NCBI GenBank assembly: GCA_944385445.1 | Contig: CALWXF010000006.1 | Span: forward strand, 1 to 64,000 | DNA from: an uncultured Oscillospiraceae bacterium | Lineage (GTDB): Bacteria; Bacillota; Clostridia; Oscillospirales; Oscillospiraceae | DNA length: 64,000 nt | Direction of reading: 5' to 3' | Shown here: piece after piece, positions 35,133 through 43,261 of the stretch | Position numbering within the stretch: the first letter of the stretch is position 1 | How the letters are laid out: each line of letters starts with the position of its first letter | The notes under the pieces: generated by a model | Seen by the model: only the letters and a program-made list of their open reading frames with translations | Databases searched by the model: none | Told to the model about the DNA's origin: nothing | Made by a program: the position numbers and the translations under genes

Positions 35133-36149
35133 TCACAGGCCTCGGGTGAAGGCCGCCAACAGCTGAGCAGTCTGCTCCAGGTCGGCAAGGTCCACCACTT
35201 CCACGGGGGTATGCATATAGCGCAGGGGCAGAGAGAGCACTGCTGTGGCAATGCCCTCATTGCAAATCTGCATGCCCCAGGCGTTGGTTCCGGTATCTCC
35301 GCCCATGACTTCCTTCTGGACTGAAATGTCCAGCTCTTGGGCCTTGTCCAGCATGCGACGGGTCATCCACCGGGTCATATTTGGGCCAATGCCCACGGCG
35401 GGGCCGCCCCCAAGGTCATAGGCCCGACCTTTGGCGCTGTCTGGGGTGGCGCCGTGGGTAACATCCACCGCCACACAGAAGTCAGGGTCGATGGTGCTGG
35501 TGCCCACCATAGCCCCAGTTCCACCGGTCTCCTCACGGGTGCTACCCATGATGTACAGGTCTACGTCCAGTTGCTCTTGGCTGAGCAATTCCGCCGTGCG
35601 CAGCAGAGCGGCGAAACAAGCCCGGTCGTCCAGAGCGCCGGAGCAAATCTTACCTCCCGCTAACTCCAAAAAGCTCTCCCGGAACACCATAGGAGTGCCC
35701 ACGGGAATCTCCCGCTCCACCGTCTCTTGAGAGAGGCCGGTATCCACATAGTATTCCTCCAGGGCAGGAGCTTTCTCCCGGTCCTCCGCCGACAGCACAT
35801 GGGGAGGCAGGCAGGCGATGATCCCCAGTCTGGGCGGTTGGGTGAGGATGGTGACTTCCCGGTCCGGGAGCATCCGGGGATCTACCCCGCCGATGGAGGC
35901 AAAGCGCAGGTACCCGTCCTCTGCACCGGTGACCATCAGTCCAATCTGGTCCAGATGGGCGTCCAGCAACAGCTTTTTGGCGTTGGGTTTGCCACAGCGG
36001 CGCAAGCCGATGACGTTGCCCAGTCGGTCCGTCCACACCTCATCCATCCAAGGAGCGAGCAGCTGGGCGGCCAGGTCTGCCACGGGAGACTCATAACCAG
36101 AGGGGCCTCCGGTCTGGCACAGCGTTTTGAGACATTCCAGGGTATTCAA
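35133..36149 (-). CDS. M42-family aminopeptidase (copy 3 of 3, TTG start)
   Basis: A 338-residue M42 peptidase. Patterns are LDAHLDQIGLMVTGAEDG, SGALDDRACFAALLRTA, STREETGGTGAMVGTSTI and the ending YMHTPVEVVDLADLE. The glutamate-base motif reads TREETG rather than the TQEEVG of the other two, a small but consistent difference. The start is TTG at 36149, overlapping the murD stop (ATTGA); GGAGGGAG lies 10 nt upstream. It is the first of three tandem M42 genes, so it is coupled to murD. Confidence 0.9.
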   Translation of the reverse strand: MNTLECLKTLCQTGGPSGYESPVADLAAQLLAPWMDEVWTDRLGNVIGLRRCGKPNAKKLLLDAHLDQIGLMVTGAEDGYLRFASIGGVDPRMLPDREVTILTQPPRLGIIACLPPHVLSAEDREKAPALEEYYVDTGLSQETVEREIPVGTPMVFRESFLELAGGKICSGALDDRACFAALLRTAELLSQEQLDVDLYIMGSTREETGGTGAMVGTSTIDPDFCVAVDVTHGATPDSAKGRAYDLGGGPAVGIGPNMTRWMTRRMLDKAQELDISVQKEVMGGDTGTNAWGMQICNEGIATAVLSLPLRYMHTPVEVVDLADLEQTAQLLAAFTRGL

Positions 36150-37537
36150 TGGGCGGTCACTCCCTCCAGGGCATTGACGTACTGCTTGAACTTGTTACCC
36201 CGCTCCTCAAAGTTGCGGAAACAGTCAAAGGAGGCGCTGGCGGGAGACAAAATTACCACGTCCCCGGGCTGTGCCACATTGTGGGCGGTATGGACGGCCT
36301 GTTCCAGGTTCTCGCAGCGCAGAATCTCGGGATTGCCAGGGGTGTAGTCTGGAGCCTGCTGGGTGGCCTGCTGGATTTTGTCCGAGGTAGCTCCGGTGAG
36401 GATGAGGCATTTGACAGATTTGACGATCTCCGGACCCAGCACATCATAGGGGATATGCTTATCGTAGCCACCGGCAATGAGAATCACCTTCTCCGAGAAG
36501 GAGCGCAGGCCGGCAATGGTACGGGTGGGGCTGGAGGCGATGGAGTCGTTATAATAGCGCACACCGTTTAGCTGGCGCACCAGCTCAATACGGTGGGCCA
36601 CACCGCCAAAGGACTTGGCGTACTCCCGAATGGTCTCATCAGACACCAGACCGTCCACAGCCGCAATGGCGGCCATATAGTTTTCCAGGTTGTGGACCCC
36701 GGGAATGAGAATGTCATCGGCGGCCAGGATGGGGCGGGTGTGGTAGCAGATCATCCCGTCCCGCACGCATACTCCCCGCTCCAAATTCTTTTTACGGCTG
36801 AACAGGGTGACTTCCCCCCGGGCCCGAGGGGCAAATCCGGCGGTAATCTCATTGTCTGCGTTGAGCACCAGTTTGTCCCCCGTGTCCTGATAGGCAAAGA
36901 TATTGCACTTGGCGGAAATGTACTCCTCCATATCCTTGTGGACGTCCAGGTGGTTGGGGGATAGGTTGGTGATGACAGCCACATTAGGACTCTGACGCAT
37001 GGTCATCAGCTGGAAGGAGGACAGCTCCAACACCACCATGTCGTCGGGTCGAATCTCGTCCACCTCGCACAGCAGCGGGTGGCCGATGTTGCCCCCCACA
37101 AAGGTGCGATAGCCCGCCGCCTTCAGCAGTCCGGCAATGATGGTGGTAGTGGTGGTCTTTCCGTCCGAGCCGGTGACTGCAATGACACTGCACGGGCACA
37201 GGTCCAGAAATGCCTCCATCTCCGAGGTCAGCTCTGCGCCTGCTTCCACTGCTTTGGCGATCTGGGGCAGGTCAGGCCGCACACCAGGAGTACGGAAAAT
37301 CACATCTGCCCCCTCCAGGCCGTCCAGATAGTTGGGCCCCAGGCTCACCTTCAAGCCCTTGGACTCCAGCTCAGACAGACCGTCAAAATCATCTCGCTCC
37401 CGTTTATCACACACACGGACCGTCAGTCCGGCCTGTAACATTTTCTTTACCAGTGGGGCGTTGGACACCCCCATGCCGATGACGGCAATTTTTTTACCCT
37501 TGAGTGAATTCAAATAATCCCATAGAATTGATTGCAT
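36146..37537 (-). CDS. murD: UDP-N-acetylmuramoyl-L-alanine--D-glutamate ligase
   Basis: A 463-residue MurD, which adds D-glutamate to UDP-MurNAc-L-alanine in peptidoglycan precursor synthesis. The N-terminal UDP-binding part opens with KKIAVIGMGVSNAPLVKKML. The ATP loop is VTGSDGKTTTTTI; NLSPNHLDVHKDMEEYISAK, YNDSIASSPTRTIAGL and ILIAGGYDKHIPYD complete the ligase motifs. The ATG at 37537 has GGGAGGC upstream. It sits outside any mra/dcw cluster, ahead of three peptidase genes, an unusual place for a division-wall gene. Confidence 0.96.
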   Translation of the reverse strand: MQSILWDYLNSLKGKKIAVIGMGVSNAPLVKKMLQAGLTVRVCDKRERDDFDGLSELESKGLKVSLGPNYLDGLEGADVIFRTPGVRPDLPQIAKAVEAGAELTSEMEAFLDLCPCSVIAVTGSDGKTTTTTIIAGLLKAAGYRTFVGGNIGHPLLCEVDEIRPDDMVVLELSSFQLMTMRQSPNVAVITNLSPNHLDVHKDMEEYISAKCNIFAYQDTGDKLVLNADNEITAGFAPRARGEVTLFSRKKNLERGVCVRDGMICYHTRPILAADDILIPGVHNLENYMAAIAAVDGLVSDETIREYAKSFGGVAHRIELVRQLNGVRYYNDSIASSPTRTIAGLRSFSEKVILIAGGYDKHIPYDVLGPEIVKSVKCLILTGATSDKIQQATQQAPDYTPGNPEILRCENLEQAVHTAHNVAQPGDVVILSPASASFDCFRNFEERGNKFKQYVNALEGVTAH

Positions 37538-37605
37538 GGACCGTTGCCTCCCTTTCCTCATAGGAGTAAAATGACATCAGATTATTATAACGCATAAACT
37601 CCCAT

Positions 37606-37634
37606 TTGACAATCATGCAAAGTTGAAGTACAAT
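37606..37634 (+). promoter_or_regulatory. rnpB promoter
   Basis: TTGACA (37606) lies 17 bp from TACAAT (37629), placing the RNA start at about 37641, exactly where helix P1 of rnpB begins. Confidence 0.88.
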
Positions 37635-37640
37635 CATAGA

Positions 37641-38097
37641 GCAAGTAAGCTGGACAGCCGCGTGGGCAGGTCGAAAGGCCGTCCATGAGGAAAGTCCGGG
37701 CTCCGTAGGGCAAGGATAACGGGTAACGCCCGCCGAAGGCGACTTCAGGAAAAGTGCAACAGAGATATACCGCCTCGTCCCCATGATGGGGCCCCCGCAA
37801 AAACGTAAGTTTTTGTGGGGAGAGGAGATATAGCGAAATGAATGACCTGTGCCACTGGTGGTGCAGGGAGTGACATGGAGCTTATATCGACGAGGTAAGG
37901 GTGGAAAGGCGGAGATAAGCGCCCGCCCGATGACTGGGAACTGCTCATCGCTGTAAACTCTATCCGGAGCAACACCGTGGAAACGCACACAAAGCCGGCC
38001 CGGCTGCGTTGAGGAGGTGGCTGGAGTGCAGCGGCAACGCTGTGCCTAGATAGATGGCTGTCTTAAAGGACAGAACCCGGCTTACAGGCTCACTTGT
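37641..38097 (+). ncRNA. rnpB: RNase P RNA, class A type
   Basis: The catalytic RNA of RNase P, which trims tRNA 5' ends. About 457 nt. Conserved segments appear in order: GAGGAAAGTCCGGGCTCC and GGGCAAGG (regions I-II), CAACAGAGATATACCGCC, GGTAAGGGTGGAAAGG (37897-37912 area), GTAAACTCTATCCGGAGC, GCCTAGATAGATGGCTGTC and GACAGAACCCGGCTTAC near the 3' end. The 5' CAAGTAAGC and 3' GGCTCACTTG pair as helix P1. It is longer than the typical 380-400 nt owing to expanded peripheral helices. Confidence 0.97.
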
Positions 38098-38100
38098 ACC

Positions 38101-38138
38101 AAAAACGGCTTACCCCGTCCGGGATGAGCCGTTTTTCT
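38101..38138 (+). terminator. rnpB terminator
   Basis: AAAAACGGCT (38101-38110) pairs with AGCCGTTTTT (38127-38136) and the T run continues into TCTCT. It directly follows rnpB. Confidence 0.9.
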
Positions 38139-38139
38139 C

Positions 38140-38167
38140 TTGACAGGCGGGGAAAATCCGTTATAAT
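38140..38167 (+). promoter_or_regulatory. Promoter of the preQ1 riboswitch operon
   Basis: TTGACA (38140) with a 16-bp spacer to TATAAT (38162). Transcription would begin about 15 nt before the riboswitch. Confidence 0.85.
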
Positions 38168-38187
38168 AAAACCCGCAATTCCATAAC

Positions 38188-38225
38188 AGACAGTTCGGAA
38201 CCATCCTGTCTCTAAACAAAACTAC
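38188..38225 (+). promoter_or_regulatory. preQ1-I riboswitch aptamer
   Basis: Stem GACAG (38189-38193) / CTGTC (38206-38210) encloses TTCGGAACCATC and is followed by the A-rich tail TCTAAACAAAACTA. This is the compact H-type pseudoknot of the preQ1-I aptamer, which senses the queuosine precursor pre-queuosine1. The genes below it are a radical-SAM protein and a queuosine-precursor transporter, in agreement with the ligand. Confidence 0.9.
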
Positions 38226-38232
38226 GGGAAAG

Positions 38233-38318
38233 CCACAGCCCCAGGCTGTGGTGCGCTTTTGTGCGCAAACAACAAGGATGGTGTACGCTCCGAAAACGGA
38301 GGGTGCACCTTATTTTTG
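38233..38318 (+). terminator. Riboswitch expression platform with terminator hairpins
   Basis: Two hairpins lie between the aptamer and the coding start. The first (38233-38240 with 38244-38251) is followed by TGCGCTTTTG. The second (38280-38292 with 38297-38309) pairs in 12 of 13 positions and is followed by TTATTTTTG, a convincing intrinsic terminator. preQ1 binding probably turns transcription off here. Nothing else is coded between rnpB and 38334. Confidence 0.75.
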
Positions 38319-38333
38319 TCCATGGAGGGATTT

Positions 38334-39050
38334 ATGGTGGAGCTCAGTCGCTATTCTGTCATCGAAGATAAAAATCCCCGGGAAATTGTTTTGCTGCGGG
38401 GCCGGGGGTGCGCCTGGAAGCGGTGTCGGTTCTGCGATTACCACCTGGATGCCTCCCAGGACGAGGAGGCCAACCTAATTCTCAATCGGGAGGCGCTGTC
38501 CCATGTCACGGGGCGCTATGGCCGCCTGGAGGTCATCAACTCCGGCTCCTTTGCCGAGCTCCACCCCTCTACCCTGGCGGAGGTAGACCGTGTGTGCCGC
38601 CAGCGGGGGATCCGGGACCTGCATGTGGAGAGCCACTGGCTGTTTCGCAAGACCATTCCGGCTCTGCGGGAGCACTTTGCCCAGCTGGGGGTGACCCTCC
38701 ACGTGAAAATTGGAGTTGAGACCTTCGATGCCGACTACCGGGAGCGCATCTTGGACAAGGGCATTGACGAGACGGACCCTGCCGCCATTGCCGCCCCCTT
38801 CGATGAGTGCTGTCTCCTCTTCGGCCTGTCGGGCCAGAGTGTGGAGAGCATGAAGCGGGACGTGGAGACAGGCCTTGCTCACTTTCACCGGGTTTGTATC
38901 AATGTGATGGTTCCCAACACCACCCCCATTCTTCCTGATTTGGAGGTTCGGGCTGCCTTTGTGCAGGAGGTTTACCCTCTGTACAAGGACAACCCCCGGG
39001 TGGATATTCTGTTGGAGAATACAGACTTTGGTGTAGGAGAGAAATTATGA
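38334..39050 (+). CDS. Radical SAM protein, candidate queuine lyase (QueL-like)
   Basis: A 238-residue protein. The radical SAM cysteines are Cys26, Cys31 and Cys34 in the sequence RGRGCAWKRCRFCDYH, i.e. CX4CX2C rather than the usual CX3CX2C. Downstream patterns are INSGSFAELHP, ESHWLFR, KIGVETFDADYRERILDKG and LFGLSGQSVESMKRDVETG. Its 4-bp overlap with a YhhQ transporter and the preQ1-I riboswitch ahead of it point to queuosine salvage. Known salvage uses a radical-SAM enzyme (QueL) that turns queuine into preQ1. I infer that role here; it is not proven. ATG at 38334 follows GGAGGG; an upstream frame to 38259 overlaps the terminator hairpins. Confidence 0.8.
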   Translation: MVELSRYSVIEDKNPREIVLLRGRGCAWKRCRFCDYHLDASQDEEANLILNREALSHVTGRYGRLEVINSGSFAELHPSTLAEVDRVCRQRGIRDLHVESHWLFRKTIPALREHFAQLGVTLHVKIGVETFDADYRERILDKGIDETDPAAIAAPFDECCLLFGLSGQSVESMKRDVETGLAHFHRVCINVMVPNTTPILPDLEVRAAFVQEVYPLYKDNPRVDILLENTDFGVGEKL

Positions 39051-39751
39051 GAAATGAACTGCTATTGATTGTCACCCTTTTGGTTCTGTACGGCTCTGTG
39101 CTGCTGTGGTTTTTCCTGTTTGGCACCAGCGGCCTCATGGCTTTTACCGTCTTTGCCACCATTGCCGCCAACATCGAGGTGCTGATTCTGGTCCAGGCAT
39201 TCGGCATGGAGATGACCCTGGGCAACATCCTCTTTGCCACCACGTTTCTGGTCACTGACATACTGAGTGAGATTGCGGGGAAAAAGCAGGCCCAACAGGC
39301 GGTATGGATTGGCATAGCCGCCAATGTCCTCTTTGTGCTGGTCTCCCAGTCCTGGCTGATGTATGTGCCTTCCGTGAACGACTGGGCTACTCCGTACATG
39401 CAGGCCATTTTCTCCAATACCCCTCGGCTTATGCTGGCCTCTCTGGCCGTGTACGCCATTGTCCAGGTGTTTGATGTGTGGCTGTATCACAAGTGGTGGG
39501 AGTTCACCCAGCGCCGCAGCGGAGATCGCCGGGCCTTTTTGTGGGTGCGAAACAATGGCTCTACCCTGATTTCCCAGTTGCTCAACGCCATTTTGTACAC
39601 CCTGTTTGCCTTCTACGGCAGATATGACCTTCCTACCCTGGTGTCCATTGTCCTCTCCAGCTATGTCATTTTCATCTTCACTTCTCTGCTGGATACCCCC
39701 ATTGTGTATTGGGCTCGGCTCATCCATGAAAAACGTCAGGCCGTTGGCTAA
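39047..39751 (+). CDS. yhhQ: Queuosine precursor transporter, YhhQ family
   Basis: A 234-residue membrane protein with six or seven hydrophobic segments. Family signatures are LLVLYGSVLLWF, ANIEVLILVQAFGMEMTLGN, FLVTDILSEIAGKKQAQQAVWIG, VQVFDVWLYHKWWEFT and the RNNGSTLISQLLNAILYTL motif. YhhQ/QueT-like transporters import queuine or preQ1. It overlaps the radical-SAM gene by 4 bp and ends with its own terminator, so the operon is salvage-plus-uptake. Gram-positive anaerobes of this kind often lack de novo queuosine synthesis; no que synthesis genes are seen in this window. Confidence 0.92.
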   Translation: MRNELLLIVTLLVLYGSVLLWFFLFGTSGLMAFTVFATIAANIEVLILVQAFGMEMTLGNILFATTFLVTDILSEIAGKKQAQQAVWIGIAANVLFVLVSQSWLMYVPSVNDWATPYMQAIFSNTPRLMLASLAVYAIVQVFDVWLYHKWWEFTQRRSGDRRAFLWVRNNGSTLISQLLNAILYTLFAFYGRYDLPTLVSIVLSSYVIFIFTSLLDTPIVYWARLIHEKRQAVG

Positions 39752-39759
39752 GTCAGTTT

Positions 39760-39795
39760 CCCCTCCATGGTACAAAACCGTGGAGGGGTTTCTCT
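39760..39795 (+). terminator. Terminator of the queuosine salvage operon
   Basis: CCCCTCCA (39760-39767) pairs with TGGAGGGG (39781-39788), followed by TTTCTCTT. Confidence 0.75.
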
Positions 39796-39823
39796 TGTGA
39801 AAAGATAAAAGCTATGATATAAT
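39795..39823 (+). promoter_or_regulatory. Promoter of the HAD/rsmF operon
   Basis: TTGTGA (39795) lies 17 bp from TATAAT (39818), about 40 bp ahead of the HAD gene start. Confidence 0.7.
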
Positions 39824-39865
39824 CACCAAGATTTCACAGGTTTTTACATAAAGGAGAGACAAGCA

Positions 39866-40663
39866 ATGATCAAACTGGTTGTCAGCGATATCGACGGCAC
39901 CCTGCTGCCCTACGGGGAGACCAAGCTGTCTGGGGAAATCTTTTCTCTCATTGAGCAGCTCAGAGAGCGGGGGATTCCCTTCTGCCCCACCTCCGGTCGG
40001 CAGTACCACTCCATCCGCTCCCTCTTTCCCCACATCGCCGATGAGTTGTCCTATGTGTGTGAAAATGGCGGCGTGATTTACGGGCCGGGCACCGAGGACA
40101 CTGCCCCCATCTTGGGTTCTACGCCCATGGAGCGCTCCTCCGCTCTGGCTCTGGCCCGGGAGATTTTAAACTTGCCTGACAGCCAGTTGCTGATCACCGG
40201 ACCTAAATATGCCTACCTGTGCCAGTGCACCCAGGACTATGTGGAGCACATGCGGGACTTCAAAGGCTTCCAACTGAAAATCGTAGAGGATGTGGAAGAG
40301 ATTCCCGAGGAAATCCTCAAAGTGTCCGCATATTGTCCCCTGGGCACCAAACCCGCCGCAGAGGCCTTGGGCCCCGCCTGGTCCACGGTTTTCCACATGG
40401 CCGTGGCCGGAGAGGACTGGCTGGACTTCACCCTGGCGGACAAAGGGGTAGGCGTGCTGGGGCTATGCCGCTCCATGGGCATTGACCCCAAGGACGTGCT
40501 GGCCTTTGGCGACAACTGGAACGATGCAGCCATGCTCTCGGTGGTGGGCCACCCCTATCTCATGGCTGCCGCAGAGCAGGGACTTCTGGACCGGTTCCCC
40601 ACCACCTGCCACCGGGTGGAGGACGTGCTGCGTCACTTTTTAGATACCAACCAACTGCCCTGA
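39866..40663 (+). CDS. HAD-superfamily hydrolase (Cof type)
   Basis: A 265-residue Cof-type HAD phosphatase. Motif I is VVSDIDGTLLP with Asp8 as nucleophile and Asp10 as acid; motif II is PTSGRQY; the cap domain spans about 90-185; motif III/IV is in DKGVGVLGLCRSMGI and AFGDNWNDAAML. These enzymes dephosphorylate small sugar or nucleotide phosphates; substrate unknown. First gene of a four-gene run with rsmF, an acetyltransferase and mocA; GGAGAG precedes the ATG. Confidence 0.92.
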   Translation: MIKLVVSDIDGTLLPYGETKLSGEIFSLIEQLRERGIPFCPTSGRQYHSIRSLFPHIADELSYVCENGGVIYGPGTEDTAPILGSTPMERSSALALAREILNLPDSQLLITGPKYAYLCQCTQDYVEHMRDFKGFQLKIVEDVEEIPEEILKVSAYCPLGTKPAAEALGPAWSTVFHMAVAGEDWLDFTLADKGVGVLGLCRSMGIDPKDVLAFGDNWNDAAMLSVVGHPYLMAAAEQGLLDRFPTTCHRVEDVLRHFLDTNQLP

Positions 40664-40690
40664 TCAGACCATAGAGATGGAGGACAACCC

Positions 40691-42034
40691 ATGTTTCCAG
40701 AAGGATTTCTCAAACGGCTGGAGGCCCAGCTGGGCCCGGAAGAGCTGGCGGAGTTTCTGGCGGCAGCCGAACATCCCCGGTGGGTGGCGCTGCGCCTGAA
40801 CAAACTGAAAACCCACACCCCGCCCCCTCTGCCCCAGTTTGGCCTCTCCCCGGTGCCTTGGGCAGACAGCGGTTATTACTATGACCCCGATACCCGGCCC
40901 GGACTGTCTCCTTACCATGAGGCGGGGGTGTACTACCTCCAGGAGGCCAGCGCCATGGCCCCGGCGGGACTTCTGGATGTGCAGCCGGGCATGCGGGTGC
41001 TGGACCTGTGCGCCGCCCCCGGCGGGAAGTCCTCCCAGCTGGCCGCTTTGTTGGACGGCCAGGGGCTGTTGGTGTCCAACGAAATTGAGCCCAAGCGGGC
41101 GGTGATTCTCAGCCGCAATTTGGAGCGCATGGCAGTGGCCAATGCCCTGGTGCTCAACGAGCATCCCCGCAAGCTGTCGGAGCGGTTCGTGGAATACTTT
41201 GACCGGATTCTGGTAGACGCCCCCTGTTCCGGCGAGGGCATGTTCCGCAAGGAAGAGGCGGCCTCCACTGACTGGAGCGTGGAGACGGTGCAGATGTGCG
41301 CCCACCGCCAGGGCGAGATCCTCCACTCCGCCGCCCAAATGCTCCGCCCCGGCGGCCGCATGGTGTACTCCACCTGTACCTTTGCCCCTGAGGAGAACGA
41401 GGGGGTCATTGCCGACTTTCTCCAGACTCACCCCGACTTTTCCCTGGTGTCCGTGGATGCCCCCTGGTTTGCACCGGGACGCCCGGACTGGGTGAACGCC
41501 CCGCCCTGCGGCTTAGAGCACACCTTCCGCCTCTGGCCCCACAAGGTCCACGGCGAGGGCCACTTTGCTGCGGTGTTGGAGCGCCAGGGGGATGCAGCAG
41601 GCCAGGACCAGCCGTTGGAGCCTGCCATTGCCGCACCCAAAGAATTGAAGGAGTTCTGTGACACCGCTGGGGTCACGCTGCCCCAGGGAAAGCTTATCTC
41701 CTTTGGAAAGAACCTGTGGATGGTCCCGGAAGATATGCCCGTCTTGAAGGGGCTCAAGGTACTGCGGGCTGGCCTGGAGCTGGGACAGCTGCTGAAAAAT
41801 CGCTTCGAGCCCGCCCACGCCCTGGCCCTGTGGCTGAAAGAATCCGCCTCTCAGGTGGACTATTCGGTAGATGCTCCGGAAATTGCCGCCTATCTGTCCG
41901 GGAACACCATCCCCGGCACCCAGATAGGATGGACCCTTCTTAAGGTGGATGGCCTGTCCCTGGGCTGGGTCAAGGGCAGCAACGGCGTTTTGAAAAATCA
42001 TTTTCCCAAGGGACTGCGGCGCACCTTGCGCTGA
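40691..42034 (+). CDS. rsmF: rRNA cytosine-C5 methyltransferase, RsmF/RsmB family
   Basis: A 447-residue NOL1/NOP2/Sun-family enzyme that makes 5-methylcytosine in 16S rRNA. The N-terminal segment (VALRLNKLK) leads into the SAM fold: VLDLCAAPGGKSSQLAALL, then DAPCSGEGMFRKEE and YSTCTFAPEENEGVI supply the two catalytic cysteines (motifs IV and VI). The C-terminal 160 residues form the extra PUA-like region of RsmF, including HALALWLKESASQVDYS. Length fits the RsmF group. It follows the HAD gene by 27 bp. Confidence 0.92.
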   Translation: MFPEGFLKRLEAQLGPEELAEFLAAAEHPRWVALRLNKLKTHTPPPLPQFGLSPVPWADSGYYYDPDTRPGLSPYHEAGVYYLQEASAMAPAGLLDVQPGMRVLDLCAAPGGKSSQLAALLDGQGLLVSNEIEPKRAVILSRNLERMAVANALVLNEHPRKLSERFVEYFDRILVDAPCSGEGMFRKEEAASTDWSVETVQMCAHRQGEILHSAAQMLRPGGRMVYSTCTFAPEENEGVIADFLQTHPDFSLVSVDAPWFAPGRPDWVNAPPCGLEHTFRLWPHKVHGEGHFAAVLERQGDAAGQDQPLEPAIAAPKELKEFCDTAGVTLPQGKLISFGKNLWMVPEDMPVLKGLKVLRAGLELGQLLKNRFEPAHALALWLKESASQVDYSVDAPEIAAYLSGNTIPGTQIGWTLLKVDGLSLGWVKGSNGVLKNHFPKGLRRTLR

Positions 42035-42052
42035 ACGAGAGGAGAATTGGAT

Positions 42053-42553
42053 ATGCCAGAGTTGACCCTTCGCCCCGCTATACCGGAGGACGCCCCGGTT
42101 TTGGCCAGAATTCAAACTGAGGCATGGAAAGCCGCCTTTGGTGGCATACTCTCTCCAGAGGCTTTGGCCCAGGCCACGAATCCGGAAGAGGCCCAAGCAA
42201 TGCATGCATTTGTATTGGAACACCAGTTGGCCCACGTCTCTCTCCAGTGTATAGATGGGACACCTCAGGGAATGACGGCCTGGAGCGAAAACCGGGACAA
42301 TTTAGGATGTGATACCGCCGAGCTCATCTGTATCCACAGTTTACCCCAATTTTGGGGGCATGGATATGGAGCCCATATGATACAGCATGCGTTGGAGGAG
42401 GCGAAGCATGCCGGATATGTCCGATTGGTGCTGTGGGTATTTGAGGGCAATGAGCGGGCCCGCCGTTTCTACGAAACCCACGGCTTCCATTTGACAGAGC
42501 GGAAGCAAGAGAATTTGGGCGCAACCGAAGTGATGTACGAAATCACCTTGTAA
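42053..42553 (+). CDS. GNAT-family N-acetyltransferase
   Basis: A 166-residue acetyltransferase. The acetyl-CoA loop is LPQFWGHGYGAHMIQ (Q/R-X-X-G-X-G/A type), followed by YVRLVLWVFEGNERARRFYETHGF. Substrate (amino group of a protein, drug or metabolite) cannot be told. The ATG at 42053 has AGGAG at good spacing; an upstream TTG lies inside the ribosome site. Third gene of the operon. Confidence 0.9.
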   Translation: MPELTLRPAIPEDAPVLARIQTEAWKAAFGGILSPEALAQATNPEEAQAMHAFVLEHQLAHVSLQCIDGTPQGMTAWSENRDNLGCDTAELICIHSLPQFWGHGYGAHMIQHALEEAKHAGYVRLVLWVFEGNERARRFYETHGFHLTERKQENLGATEVMYEITL

Positions 42554-42565
42554 GGAGGAACTTCC

Positions 42566-43144
42566 ATGGGGATTGGCTGCGTAATTTTGGCCGCTGGAAA
42601 GAGTGTGCGGTTTGGCGCAAACAAGCTGCTGGCCCCCCTGGCTGGCAAACTGCTGCTGGAGCATACCTTGGACGCCATTCCCACCCCCTGCTTTTCCCAA
42701 GTGGTGGCGGTGGTCAGTGACCCTGAGGTGGAGGCTCTGTGCCGTCGTCATGGGGTGAAGACTGTGGCCTATGAGGGCGGCCCACAGAGCCAGTCCATCC
42801 GCCTGGGGCTGGAAGCTGTCCAGAATGCGGAGGGATGTCTGTTTGTTCTGGGGGATCAGCCTCTGTGCAGTACGGGCAGCATCCGCCGCCTGGTAGCTGC
42901 CTTCCAAACTCAGCCCCAACTGGTACATCGCTTGGCTTATCAGGGCCAGCCTTCCAGTCCCACCCTCTTTCCAGCCCATCTCTTCCCTGCTCTAATGGAA
43001 CTCGCCGGAGAACATGGAGGCATGGCTGCCGTGGGAGATACCCCGGTTTTGTACACGGAGGCGGCGGGGCCCCAGGAGCTGTGGGATGCGGACACGCTGG
43101 AAAAATTAGCCAGAATTCAGCAATATTTACTGGCACACCCCTGA
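42566..43144 (+). CDS. mocA: MocA-like molybdenum cofactor cytidylyltransferase
   Basis: A 192-residue nucleotidyltransferase of the MobA/MocA type. The nucleotide-binding opening CVILAAGKSVRFGANKLL is diagnostic, followed by VVSDPEVEAL, SQSIRLGLEA and LGDQPL. MocA puts CMP on molybdopterin to give the cofactor used by xanthine-dehydrogenase-type enzymes. The three-subunit molybdenum hydroxylase starts 117 bp downstream, which supports the MocA reading over generic NTP transferase. Last gene of the HAD/rsmF operon. Confidence 0.86.
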   Translation: MGIGCVILAAGKSVRFGANKLLAPLAGKLLLEHTLDAIPTPCFSQVVAVVSDPEVEALCRRHGVKTVAYEGGPQSQSIRLGLEAVQNAEGCLFVLGDQPLCSTGSIRRLVAAFQTQPQLVHRLAYQGQPSSPTLFPAHLFPALMELAGEHGGMAAVGDTPVLYTEAAGPQELWDADTLEKLARIQQYLLAHP

Positions 43145-43165
43145 TTATTACGGGGTGTGCTTTTT
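43133..43165 (+). terminator. Terminator after mocA
   Basis: GCACACCCC (43133-43141) pairs with GGGGTGTGC (43152-43160), followed by TTTTT. The stem overlaps the mocA stop codon. Confidence 0.9.
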
Positions 43166-43170
43166 GTCGC

Positions 43171-43206
43171 TTTACATCCTCATGAAAGTACGGTACAATA
43201 TATTGT
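43171..43206 (+). promoter_or_regulatory. Promoter of the molybdenum hydroxylase operon with palindrome
   Basis: TTTACA (43171) is 17 bp from TACAAT (43194). The perfect 12-bp palindrome ACAATATATTGT (43195-43206) covers the -10 region and is a candidate operator. Confidence 0.65.
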
Positions 43207-43261
43207 GTATTGTTATGTTTGGGCCATATGATTTGAATATACAAGGTTTGGAGGAAGTGTC

